From Diphasiastrum complanatum (Eukaryota; Streptophyta; Lycopodiopsida; Lycopodiales; Lycopodiaceae): a stretch of 64,000 nucleotides of DNA. How positions within the stretch are numbered: position 1 is the stretch's first letter; the number at the start of each line of letters is the position of its first letter. Shown here piece after piece: positions 42,181-54,900 of this stretch. A program made the translations under genes and the position numbers. The DNA is taken from contig CM055100.1 in the NCBI GenBank assembly GCA_029204225.1, positions 6,827,382-6,891,381 on the forward strand, read 5' to 3'. The notes under the pieces are model-generated. The model had not been told where the DNA came from. It saw only the letters and a list, made by a program, of their open reading frames with translations, and did no database searches.

Positions 42181-43020
42181 AAAGATGGAAAAAACAATAG
42201 ATCATACCTGGATAATATTGGACACACCAAGTACATCCATATTGATATAATGTTAAATAGAGAGATTCTTACTACTGTTGAGGTTGAGCAAGATTGGAGA
42301 TTGTTCTATAATAGAATAGAGCTGACGCTTTTGTAGCATGATATTCCACAATATTTCAGCCTCATTGCAAATGGAAAATTGGTTCAACGTATTAATGTTT
42401 TGGTTCATTATGCTCACTGTGAATGTTATAGAAATATTATGAAACTGATATATTTTTTTTTTGTGCAGATACTTAAAACACGAGGATTAAATTCAAATGC
42501 AAAGACCTTGGAGTAGTAATTCAGATCGTAGAGCTTGCACGAAATGAAATAGTGATGTTGAGTTTGACATGATTGACAAGATGTACACATTTTCTCGAAT
42601 ATTAGTATAAATCTCTTTTCAAGAATACATGTATATTGGAAAATTTTCCAGCTATTTGTGATTTTCTATAAAGCCTTTTTGTAATCACAAGGTGTTACTA
42701 TACAAAAATTTGAAGTATATTTCCACATTTATACTTTTTACATCTCCATCAATATAGACACTTACGTATTCTCTATAAGGCAAAATTCAGCAAGGGATTG
42801 TTTCTCATTTGATGTTGGAGGCGGGCACGACCTTGCATGTGTGAGAAAAATGTTGATCATCTTCTGTCGAAATTCGTATGTATCATTCATTGATATATGT
42901 GGGCATTGGAACTATAAAATCCAAAGCATTGAGTTATGGATTAACATATATTACATAATAAAAAACAATGCATCACAACTACAATATCAAGATACTAGAG
43001 TAAGATATATTTACCTCACG
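42181..43020. other. AT-rich stretch without a recognised feature
   Basis: Only short chance ORFs. I see nothing in it. Confidence 0.5.
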
Positions 43021-43266
43021 TATATCAGGAGAGAGAGATTAGATCATATACCACTCTAAAAATTCTTTCACATTGCAGAGAACAAAGCACCCACAAATGA
43101 AGGCGTTGTCTTAATGAGATGACTGAAATGATACAGAGCATATTTGTTAATTGAACATCTAATAGAACTTTTAGCAAAAGATCTCCATGTCAAATGATAA
43201 ATGAGTATAAAGGAGTCAAAAGATTTTTTTACTTTAGAATCAATAATCTCCAACTCTGTATCTACA

Positions 43267-43680
43267 ATTAGCCCCCTCCGACTTAGGCAAAAGTTCCACC
43301 ATCTTCATGTACAAAGAATTGACGTGTGAATGGGTGGATTCCAAGGAATTCATTTTCATGCAAATAGGTTTGCAACTTCCATTCGAATCCACCCTTACAG
43401 AAATCACGTGCACACTCCAATGTTTGCTGCAGACAAATGAAATTCAATGAGGAACTCAAATTTACTAGAGTCCATAAAAGTAAAATATAAAACAAATAAA
43501 ATTTTCAAACATCACTTATTGTTTACAATATGGAATAATGTAGACTTCTGTCCCTAAGGTTGCATGCTTAAAAAACTTTTCTGCTAGGAACTGCTTATCC
43601 AATTTGTGCCCAAAATAGTGTGGTACAATACCGACATCCTCGGTGATTCGTTATTGAAGTTTTGCTTGAAATACACCAGA
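43267..43680 (-). pseudogene. Exon-like fragments of an unknown gene
   Basis: Minus strand. A 3' exon-like piece starts after a good acceptor (TTTGTCTGCAG, ending near 43429) and encodes 47 residues ending HEDGGTFA-stop near 43286, with the phrase GGFEWKLQTYLHENEF. Upstream near 43515-43620, another piece reads PHYFGHKLDKQFLAEKFFKH but has a TAA upstream and no matching donor in the right phase. Composition is like a real protein; I do not recognise it. Probably a decayed gene copy. Confidence 0.35.
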
Positions 43681-43699
43681 GCAGCTGCGATGACATGAT

Positions 43700-44322
43700 T
43701 AGAAATATCTAAGGTTTTATTTTTTAACTGAGTCATCACAAAATTGAGTATTTATTTGATTTACATTGAAAGCCTTGTTTTTTTTAGAACCATTTTTCAA
43801 CTTTTTCACCATGATCTTATGGATCAAATCTACATGCAAGTGCAATCAGACTTGATCTACAATAATTTATCTACATTCAAGCACGAAAAGTTCTGATTTG
43901 GATCAATACCGAGTTTAAATTTCCATAGGATCTAGTGCAGTATACAGAAAACATTCACCATAGCCACACCTCTCAAGCTCTCATAGATTGCATAACAAAA
44001 GTTAATTGTATTACAAAGAAATTTGTACATATAGTGTATTTACAAATTGCATGAAAAGACATGTGTCCTAAAATTGACCTACCACCTGCCAAACTAAGGT
44101 CAGGCCCAATATGGCCAAATTCGACCAACAAACTTGAGACATGCCCCCGAGTATAGCAAGTACTGTAAATAACACTGTATAGGCTCAATTTTCCAATGTG
44201 CTTCTACTCGACTAATCCAAGTAGGTCAATAGTGGAAACAGTAAATTGATTAAATGTACAATAATCACAGTATCACATTTAGAGCTTACATTAATGAATC
44301 AAATCACAACTGATTTCTAACA
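43700..44322 (-). repeat. Possible 3' LTR end of a minus-strand Copia-like element
   Basis: On the minus strand a purine tract TAAGGGAGAG (44323-44332) is followed by TGTTAGAAATCA at 44322-44311, the look of a polypurine tract and LTR start. The other LTR end and coding sequence are not found. Confidence 0.35.
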
Positions 44323-44332
44323 CTCTCCCTTA

Positions 44333-47300
44333 AGCTCAAATGTGATAGGAGTAAAGCGATACAAACTGTAGCAATGTCTGGAGTGTCCAAAAGATGTTAT
44401 GCATATCCATGCCACCTGTATTTGACTCACACTCAAGCACACCATCAAACCACCAAGTTTGACTCCCAAAGTATCATGCACATACAATGCTCACATAGAG
44501 AGTCTATCACACTCTTGACCAACTGACTTGTCCCCATCCAACTTGCACACAAGACACAAGTGGACCACACGAGCGACATGGCTCAAATTCCACTGCGACT
44601 ATGAGACTTACATCCTCCATCTAGCTAGGCTGATGTCCTATCAAGCACTTACAAGCACAAGCTTGTAAAGTTGACATAAATGAGCAACTGAGGCTCAACC
44701 TGAGGAAAAATATATTTATATTCTATGGTAGGATGTGAATGATGACATTTGAACCAACTTTGACTATCTTATGTTTACTAGTGTCTAGCCTATTACTATC
44801 AAATCAATAAAACTATATTAAAATCTATTAGAGGTTGACATCTTTTATAGATAATTCAAAATTTAGTTGCTCCACAAAATTACTACTGCATATGTTATTT
44901 TCTTCATAGTAGGTATCATTAACATTAACGATGGTGGGGATCATGCCAATATAAGTCAACTTGATTCTCTCAATCCAAAAATAGAACATCTCATGCAAAT
45001 GCCCAATGGCATTCTAGCATGCTAGCTTTTTACCCCCTTGCCTAATCTAGTGCTACTTTCAAAGAGATCATCTAGTTAATTAGGTTATAATTCTCATAAA
45101 AAATATCTTCTTGAGACAAAAAGCCATTATCGTTCGTTGCATCTCTCCTCATTATCATGCTCATAAACATCATCAAACATTTCTCCCATGGTTTCATAAT
45201 TCCCATGCATTGAAAACTCATTTTCGTCATTTGAACTTGTAGGCCAACCTAGCTTTGAATGTATGTCTCTTACCTCGTAAAGAAACCTATTTGTTTTTTA
45301 GTTTCAATATTTTCTCATGTATGTAAGGATGTAACATGTTGATTGATTGTCCCATGCTAATATCCACAAAAAGTGAGTTAGTATTGTGCGACCTTTTCAA
45401 GGAATCAGAAGTCACTAATGTATTAGATGTCTTATACACAATAAAAGGACATACTCATTAATGTGTTTGCACGCATCATAGAAAGACAATTTAATATGGT
45501 TTTTTGAACTTAATCTTATAGGTGAGACAAAAAATTGCCTTTTAAACAATCATGAAATGTAGGCATATATATAAATTTGTGGCTGCCCTTTACAGTTGTA
45601 CATCTTAATGGCCAACGCCACTTTTTAAACTTACATTATGGGCAATTTAAAGGATGGCTTTTGGCCATTTTCTTACTTTTTGCACACTTCATAAAAAGGG
45701 TGGCAAAACACGTCCTTTGAATTGCTTCTTATTATTGGTGCGTTTTAGTCACCCCATTATTTGTACACATGTTGAAAAAAGGGCGGCCAATGACTACCCT
45801 ATAAACACCTTATTTAACATGTTTCCAAGGTGCATCAAAAGGGTAATGTTTGGATGCTCTTACCTTTTTTATTTAACTAATTTGTGTGAAGAAAGGGGGC
45901 TAAAAGTCTCACTTCAACGTATCATCGGGTGGCCCAAAAGTTACTCTCAAAATCCTTTTTTTTTTTACTTATTTGTGTGAATAACTTGTTTTTTCTAGTC
46001 CCCATTTATACACACCTTTCTTGTGATATTTATAGTCCGCTTGATTCTTAGTTTCACCAGTTAAGGTCCTTTTTTCTTTGAGTGCCCAATATATATATTT
46101 GATCAATAATTTCGCATTAAGTCTAGAAACTATATTATTTGATGTGTACATATGTAATTATCACATAAGAATACTGCAAAACTTCTCCAACTTGCACTTT
46201 ATCCTTATATTGTAATTATCACAAAATCCACATACAATAACGAAGGAAATTGTATGCACTCTTTCTTTGTCTCATTCTAGGTTGCTCCTTACATAGTTTG
46301 TGTCTAAGGTTCCCTAATGAGTCTTTATCGTCCTTACTTTCTTCTAATTGTTGTGAGCTGAAAACCATTTGTACCAATAATTGTATGTAAAATATCAAAA
46401 TGAGAAAAACTTGTCTTTATGATGTTATTGTTGACAACGGATATTGTTACGTACTCTCCTTGTGTTGAGCTAATCAAAGAGAAACTTCTTGCTTTAACTT
46501 GCATGTCACTAGTGTGTTATGTCAATTTCCTAGCTCGACTTATTTATGTGTCTCAAAATCTTCTAGATGACTCGCTTGTCAATTGTATCAACGTTGGTTT
46601 TAGCCAAAACTCCTATTTCAATCAAAGTTGTTCAATTGAGGCTCTTATTGCACATGCACAAGAATGACCTCTTAAAAAGGAGAGCAGTACACAGTCGAGA
46701 TTATAGTTCATCTACCATATCTTTAGAATGCTCGATCTTCTCTTCCTCCTTCCAAAAACTAGGGCATTCTCTTGCATCTTTAGCGAGAGTTGAGTCAATC
46801 GCTTAAATCAATGTTTTGCAAAACGAGGTAGCTTGGCAACTTCAAGACAACCTGCTTGACATATTCTTGCTTGGCTTCAAAGCGATAGGAAAAGCAATAG
46901 GAAATGCCAATACTTAGCCTAAATATAAGAATATATCATTCAACAAGTAGCAATATTGTGGTGGATAGTAGTATTGCATATCCACCCAAACTAAAATCTT
47001 GAGATCTTCCTTCCTATGTCTACAGAGCATCTTAGTACAAAAAACTAGAACTAGTATATTTTTTCCAATGGTATGGACCATTTAAATCACTTCTCCAATG
47101 CCCCAAGAACTATAAAGATGAAAGAAATTACACCCCTTAGCCAATATTTCATAGTTATTAGGTGAAACAAACTCGTTTCAATAATGCTAACAAAACCTAG
47201 GTAGGTTCTTTTATGTGAGAGGCCTATGGGTTGTGCAAAGGAAGGACCTCTTTATAACACTTGGTCAAATTCACACTCATAATTGTTCTTGGATTACTTT

Positions 47301-47400
47301 TAGTCAGCTATGTCCATCAACCATGTTTTTACCTCTCAAATCGTCTAAAAATGATCTCCTAGTGACAATATTCCAATGATATTCCCTTCCATGGTTGCAG
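44333..47400. other. 3 kb of intergenic DNA without a recognised gene
   Basis: ORFs are short and full of stops. 45650-45900 has loose repeats of AAAAAGGGTGGC, AAAAAGGGCGGC and AAAAGGGTAATG spaced about 80-90 bp. Nothing else identified. Confidence 0.5.
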
Positions 47401-47401
47401 A

Positions 47402-47639
47402 TTCAAGCCAACAAATATGCATTTGACATTTAGCTTGTCAAAACATTGACTACTTTTGGCTTATCGAGTCTTTTAACACAAATGTGAGAAAGGCAAACTT
47501 CATTCACATGTTTGCATGATGTTATGATTCCAATTCAACTCGAGCATGGTCGACATCAACACTTAGTCCTACTAGTTTTCCAAACATGAAAAATGGTCCT
47601 TTGATGAAGCTATTGTTTTTTGTGTTTTGCTACCTTTTT
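47402..47639 (+). repeat. Direct repeat, copy 1
   Basis: About 238 bp, from TTCAAGCCAACAAATATG to TTTTGCTACCTTTTT, roughly 90% identical to 47885-48140. A third, partial copy of the first 40 bp is at about 47770-47815. Confidence 0.85.
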
Positions 47640-47884
47640 AAGCTACCTTTTTTACCTTCATGAAGGACAACTCACAAAATAACTATATGTTTGCTCAAGA
47701 CTACGTTCAAACAAAGTAGCTCCCTAATATTATGCTCCTTATCCGTGAAAAGCTTTGAAATATTATTTAGAACTTTAAGCCACCAAATATGCACGTGACG
47801 TTTAGTATGTCAGATTATTGTTGGCTACTATTACCATCAACAATAGTACACAAAAGCTTAGTCTAATTGAATTATCATTTGCAA

Positions 47885-48140
47885 CTTCAAGCCAACAAAT
47901 ATGCATTTGACATTTAGTTTGACATTTAGCTCGTCAAAATATTGAGGACTATTTTTGGCTTACTAAGTCTTTTAACACAAGATGTGAGAAAGGCAAAGTT
48001 CATTCACATGTTTGCCCGATGTTATGATTCTAATTCAACTAGAGCATGGTCGACATCAACACTTAGTCCTACTTCGTTTTCCAAACATGAAAAATGGTCC
48101 TCTGATGAAGCTATTGTTTTTTGTGTTTTGCTACCTTTTT
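47885..48140 (+). repeat. Direct repeat, copy 2
   Basis: Second copy, offset about 480 bp, with an internal 15-bp expansion (TTTGACATTTAG repeated, 47910-47935). A 107-codon ORF starting inside at 47942 is not supported by copy 1, which is closed. Confidence 0.85.
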
Positions 48141-48969
48141 TTTACAATCAAGATCAAATTCATTCAACTGTTTTCCAAGTGAAGAACCATGAAAATGTGA
48201 ATTTGTGTTTACTTTCTGTATTGGCATTTGAGCTCTTAAGTTTTATTAAATGGCAGCATAATTAATACATTTGAGAGTCCTAGCATTGGGTCCACTAGGG
48301 TCACTATTTGCAAAGGTACATAACTAACTTATGTGAGGTGATGTTTTGGTAAGGAAAGAAGCTGGCAAGTTCCTTCAAAGAGGGGCAGCCTCCTCTCATT
48401 TGTATTGTGTGCTCTTTATCAAGAAAACAATGTCTTGATACCTTATCATTTTCTTTGGTAGATTTCTTCACAAATGGGCTGAAAGGCAAATACGACTTTT
48501 TCTGAATCGCACTTGATGTCAAAGCTGCTTTTTGCTACAAGGTAACATTGACTAGAAGTTATCTAAATGCTTCCGCATACTTCCTCATGTTCAAGAGGTT
48601 TTCATATAAAGCTACCAAATCACTGAAGACTTCTCTGATCAAGACCACAATGATGCCAATAGAAGATCAAACCCAGAATTTACATACATGATTTTTCTTC
48701 CTCAAACTTGAGGCTAGACATTTGAACGTCCAATATGAAACACGTACAATCCAGCACACAAGGACCGTTCAAAAGAGGCAAACTTGTAATGTCCCGTAGA
48801 GACTATGTACAAACATCAATGTTCATTAGAGACTACTACTACGTACTGTGTTTTATCGACTGATTCACTGGCACTATATAGAAGCCTGTCAAACTCTGGT
48901 CTATAGACCACAATAATGGTCCTTGGGGCTTTCTGTAACCAAATAGCTCGGGTTATAAGGCCTGGCAAG
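48141..48969 (-). other. Downstream region of the host gene, with exon-like scraps
   Basis: Minus strand. 48563-48660 encodes 32 residues (VFSDLVALYENLLNMRKYAE) that look protein-like, and 48304-48522 encodes 72 more. They are separated by stops and by no clean splice sites. They could be remnants of another gene. The last part (about 48700-48969) is probably the 3' untranslated region of the gene at 48970. No poly(A) signal is certain. Confidence 0.35.
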
Positions 48970-51900
48970 TCAAACAGCTCCGACTCGCTTTACCAGCACT
49001 ATGAATGTGACTATCATAGCAAGCATAAAGCAGGATTTTACAGTCCAATCAGCTGTGTCTCTATCCTTCTCTCCAGCCAAATTCTTGTCGGTAAATAACA
49101 TGTTCTTGATGAAATCCATAAGGATTTCCTTCACATGAAAAGCTGTATTCTTTGCACCCTCAAATAGATTAAAAAGGAAGTTAAAGCCACCAGATGCAGA
49201 ATCAGCCTTTTCTTCAGACTTACCATCATTACAAGGTAAATCCTTATTGTCAAGGTTGAAATGCCCTAGCACAAAATGTATAGAGAAGATATATCAAGAT
49301 ACACAGTAATGACGTTCTTTTTGATAATATCACCAATTAGCAGTGAGAATAAGTCACCAACAGGGTCCACCAGATATGGACATACATAGTGAATCTTTAT
49401 TAAAAAATTATCAAACAAGCTAAAGTTAGCTACAATGATACCTCCGGATTCCTGCAGTTGTTGTCTAAACTCTTTCACTTTATCGTTGTTCAAAATTGCA
49501 TCCCAAACTGCCTTGTCCTGGGCAAGCGACATGACTACCCCCTAACGAAGTTCAAGCAAAAGGAAAAAGTCAGATGTATAAAGAGTTGAAGTTCTCTCCA
49601 GTTAGAGATAGTTATTCCTTGGAAGTGTCCCATGGCCATAAAACAAACTGAAAGAAGCACAAAATCATAGACTAGTAAATACACACCAGACCAACTAAGA
49701 CAAGATCACCAACCTAGCTGAAATCCAATTTTTTTCGTCTCATGAACACGTGGCCATCTACAAACATAAAAAACTATGATTCTTACCTGCACTTTTGGCG
49801 TGGTTTGGAGCCAGTGAAATGCCTCTGCCACATAGCCAGCTTGGATATTCCCTCGGCCAGAATAGACAAGTTGTGGCTCAATCCAATCCACTTTTTGTTC
49901 AGGGTGAACTTTCCTTCCCTCTGTTCTCACATTTTCATGATCACAATAAGTTGCATCACCTTCATTTGTGGAGAAAGGAGGCAAAAATCCATCACCTGCA
50001 GCTTCAGGAGCTACAACAAGCCCTCTGCAACACCAAAAGTGTGTGTTAATAACAACTGCAACTCCTCGAGCTCTATTGTAACCTAGATATTTTATTCTAA
50101 GTTCATGTTCTAGGTTACGTTTGTGGTGGAATGTAGATGTGGACAGCCAATGACGGGCTGCCACAATCTTCAGAAAAATATAAAACTTACTCCAGTCACT
50201 TAAAATGGGGAAACAAGTATCTATAAATTTTACGAAAATATGCACACCTCAGCCTAAATTACAAGTGCAAGCTTGTCAGAGACTCATAGTCCACATTTAT
50301 GTTACCTGATGTATTACGCATAGATAGCATTTACTGCAAGCAACTCTTGCAAGTATGTCTTGACACCCAAAACAAAGCCATATGGACCCAGTCCCTTATA
50401 GCGCTCAACATGGTAAGTTCTGAAGGCTTTCAATGGCACAGGGTTCAGGAAGGGTATTGTGCACAACTAAAACTGCAGCTCTTATAGAATAAATGCCACT
50501 GAATGCCCAACACTTATGCAGTAATTATGCTCTTAATTAGAGCTTTCATCTGATACCCATATTGCCCAAAAAAAAACCCAAAAAAAAAAAATTTAAAAAA
50601 CACGTTTCTGGAATTTTTTTCAAAAATTTCCGAAACGCGATTCTGAAACGCGTTTCAGAAACGCAGTGCAACTATGCTTTAAAGTGAATATCTGATCTGC
50701 CAATGTAGCAATTTGCAAAAGTGTAGGGCAGGGTTGTTGAGAAAGACTGACTGGTAAAAATAGGCACAAGCCCAAGGAAGAACATTTATCCATGTAGCTA
50801 AGTTGATAACAATTATCCATGAAGTAAGTTACAAGACAGCCGAGAACACTGTTCAGAAACATGTGCAGAATGAGTATTCTGATACACTCTTAGGTTCATG
50901 CAACCCTAGACCTTAACCATTTTAGTGAGCAAATGTGAAAATTGCATCTTAAATCCATCTGCATAAAAGAATTTCGAACTTCTATACCTGAATTTAAATC
51001 TGCCACGCAGGGGTTTCTGGCACAACAGTGTTGGCACCAGTTCACTTTTGCTTTTGTTTTTGCTTTCGGGAGAAAACCCTAATTTATGTTATCAGGGCTC
51101 TAGCTTTCTCCAAGTGGTGAATTTCCATTCTCTTTAATTTTTGGATCACTTGCTGCAAGGCACTAAAGAATATGTAAATTAAATTAATATAAGGAGAAGG
51201 TAGCGGCACTAAAAATTTAACTTTCGGTAGTTATTTAACTTCACTTTTATACTTTTTTGAGGACTCTGGGGGGGCTTTTAAACCACTGATCTTCCTACAG
51301 CAGGCACTCCTGTATTCTACTAGGGCAGTCGTTCCAAATTGCTATTGTCATTTGGTGACCAAATACTTTGGGCCCTTGAGTGTCATTTCGCCTTTACTAT
51401 AGTGGCCATAGTTGGGCTCTAGTCCTAAGTGGCAGACTCTAGGGTTTCCAATACTATAACAGGCCTTTGAGATTCATCATAGTTTCCCAATTTGCCAATT
51501 CATTCAAATTCTAACCGATTCCAAAGTGATCCGAATTTGAAGCTGATCTAGGATTTAGGCGATTCATGAAAAAATCAATATCTATATCATCCAGAATCAC
51601 ATTCAATAACGTTCTACGTGATTGGGTTTGATTGTAAACTAAAGAGAGACAGTAAACTAGCGAGAGCACGATTCATCTTCGATCACCTTTCTTGTAGCTA
51701 ATAACAAAAATTCTGTATTTTTGAAATCCCAAATCCAACTTTAGGCCCAGTTCTTATCCACCTGAGAAGCTAATTTTTCCGATTCTGAAAAGGCCAATTC
51801 TGAAAATGTGGCAAAGTATGAAAATTGATAATTTGGAGAGATACTTCATAGCAATAGAGCAACTTATATCAGTTTTAGCTTATAGCTTGAGCATACATTT

Positions 51901-54900
51901 AACTTATGCTTAGCACATGTTCGCTACGTTATGTATTCTTTTGGCTATAATTCCATAACAGAGCACTTTCTGACCTAGAAGAAAATGGGCCCCCCTTTTG
52001 TGCAAGCTAGTGCAACTTTTATAGATTCCTGTTGGTTGAAGAAAACTATATTCTCAACTTGTTCTCCAATCCTTCGTTTATTCAATTGAATCTTGGATTT
52101 CTTATCTATATTGCAAAAATCCTCGGCAATATTTCAGATCTTGGATTGTAGGCATGTTTTCGAGATGACCTCTACATCATTGAACAGGAGGGCAATACAC
52201 TATAGCAGAACAAATGGGCAGTTTATGCCAACTACAAGGGAGCACAAAAGAAAAATTTATTGCCCACATTACTATGAGTGAAACTGCTGAGAATAACGTT
52301 CGGCAAAGAAGAATGGGGAGTCGGGAGTGCTAGAATTTCAATGTTAAACTGTTTTCACTATTCATTTTTCACTAGTTATATGTATTTTCTAGACTAGAAT
52401 GTAGGTCAACTATTAAACTCTTTTCTCTCTCCTATTAGGGTTTCTTGTACTTGCTTGCCCAAAGAATATCAGTTGGAGGTCCGTCGTAATCAGCCACAGT
52501 CCTTAGAGGATATCATTGTTATGTGATTAGTGTGTATTACAATGGCTTCCTTCTCTTCTATGGGGAATCCTTGCTAGTTTGATTATCAACATGGTATCAG
52601 AGCCCCTATGATCCTGAGTGCCTACTCAATCGACTTAGCTTGTCACATGCTCCGTATTGAGGTGAGAAAGTCCCTCATAGGAAGCGGAAGCTACGAGAAG
52701 CAAGCTCATGGAGAAGAGAACAGTTTTGAGCATTTTGCAAAATGTAAAGCATTTAAGTCAAGAGATTTTTTGTGAATATGAAGTTAGGTTCATATGAAAA
52801 GGAACAACATACGAAGTAGGTCTACAATGAGTAATGAGGACATCGAGATCAGATAAGAATCATACACCAGAATTGATGATCTTCATTACAAGAGCGTTAT
52901 GAAGGATGTACATGCGTGATTGTTATTAGTAGAAATGCAAACATTACATGGGAGTGTTAGAATTAATGTTTATTTGTTACCCCATATGTCATTATCTTGG
53001 ATATTTGAGGCCAGCCACATTTAGCATATTTATCAAGTGATATGTTGCAGTCATGTAGGCCAAACATATGCATTAAGGGATATGAAATTCAAATGCAAGA
53101 CATTGGGAAGTCATATGAAGTAGGTTCATATGTAAAGACATGAATACATTCTTAGGGTGTGAAGTGTACTCTTCAAATAAAGGACCCTTGTTGTATTAAC
53201 AAACTCAAACGTGCACCTGAAAATCTTTCACGCCCCATGTGGTCATCTGGTATCTCGAACGTGAGAGATTATGCTATCCGTCACTAAACGATTAATGCCT
53301 TTGTGTGCTTTTTAACCCCTCTTGAGGTAATCCTTGAGTTTAGGCTCAAATTGAAGAATAGACTCTTGCAAAGTAACTATCTCCCAGCATTCTTTTTGCA
53401 TTCTGAGTTCCAAACACTTTAAAGGTTGTAGTACCTACTAGTGTACAAGGGAGAAAAATATTTTATACAAAGCCTAATAAAGATCAAGATCTTCTCCAAG
53501 CTTGCCAATCTTGAGGGGATGCATTTGTTTTACATAGGTCAAATCAAGGTGCAATTATCATAGCTAGAGAGCACTCATCTAGGGAAAGTAAGCCATACCA
53601 AATTTGTTTGATTATGTGTGAAGGGTCTAGAAGCTTCCTAGAGCAGCTTCCCTTCTAGTAGGGCTTTGGAAAGCTCTTCACATTTCAATATTCTTGAATT
53701 ATGACTTATAAAGTTCAAATACTAGGTGCCTGACTATGATCAAGTACCTCATTTGCGTTTTAGAACATTTTGAAGAACTCTTCAAATCTCAATCTTTTCA
53801 GGTTATGAATTATAACACTAAACATTGATTGTCAAATTGACAATCAAGAGACGGTAGTCTACATTGTCCAAAGGTGTAATTGCAACCTAAACCCTACTAG
53901 CACTTGTTTTTGCTATAATTGAAAGCTAGGAATAAAACCAACAATGCTTGGTAGAAGCTATAATATAAGCCATGATTTCTACCCATCTAGATATAGCAAT
54001 GACAAGATGCTGAGTTGATTTTTGACACATCCACTATTGGATAATTGGATGGCAAGAACAAGGGTGTTGAGGTAGTTTAAAGGGACTAAGGGCTCTATGG
54101 TGTGGTGTATAGAGTAGATCCACTTTGCAATACAAGTTCCAAATAATCTTATTATAAATGATCTACAATCAACCTCCAAATATGTATAGTTGGTTACAAA
54201 AGCAACAATCATCTGAGCAAGTTGTAAGCAAGCATCAATGTCACTATCAATTTTGCGATACAAGTTTCAACAATTCTGATTGGAGGGCCAAATGATATGT
54301 ACTCAACCTCCAAATATGTATACTGGACTACGAGAGCAACAGCAACAGTCACCTAAGCAAGTTGCAAGCAAGCATCAATGGCACTATCCTCTACTGAGGT
54401 GGAACACGGGAGGAGCAAGTTAAGCAGCCAAAGAATATATTCAGCTAGAGAACCTAAAATGGGATATTAGGATAGAGCTACCAAATTTCATAATGTATAA
54501 CAATAATCAGAACTACTTGTTTTGACTAAGAATAGGAGACAATAGGAAACATAATGTAGACTATGGCTGATACACAACCAGGCCTGGTGTTTGTTGTAGG
54601 TCTTCTAGGCCAACTTTTAAAATCCTGGACCTGAATATGGAGCACATTACAACTGGGATGGAGAATAGAACACAAGGAGATCCACATCCAGTTACTTTTC
54701 TCTTTTGGAAGATGGTCCACCAAGAACCATTGAATCTTTGCAGTGGTATCGAGCACAAAAGCAGAATATGCTCTGAACAAGTGTGCGCTAGAGATGTTAA
54801 GTAGGATAATGAGGGAAGCTACAAGTGAAGCAATTAGCAATAATTGGGCACAATGCAGGGAATTTCTCCTTATCACCTTGAACGGGTTCTCACAAGAGAA

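Noticed and set aside
45654-45980. 108-codon + strand ORF starting MAFGHF
   Set aside because: Composition follows T-rich repeats with AAAAAGGGTGGC-like phrases; no domain. The MAF start recalls the extra Gypsy ORFs, but nothing else matches.
47942-48265. 107-codon + strand ORF
   Set aside because: It lies across repeat copy 2; the same frame in copy 1 is closed, so no coding constraint.
49742-50086. 114- and 84-codon + strand ORFs
   Set aside because: Shadows of host exon 2 on the opposite strand.
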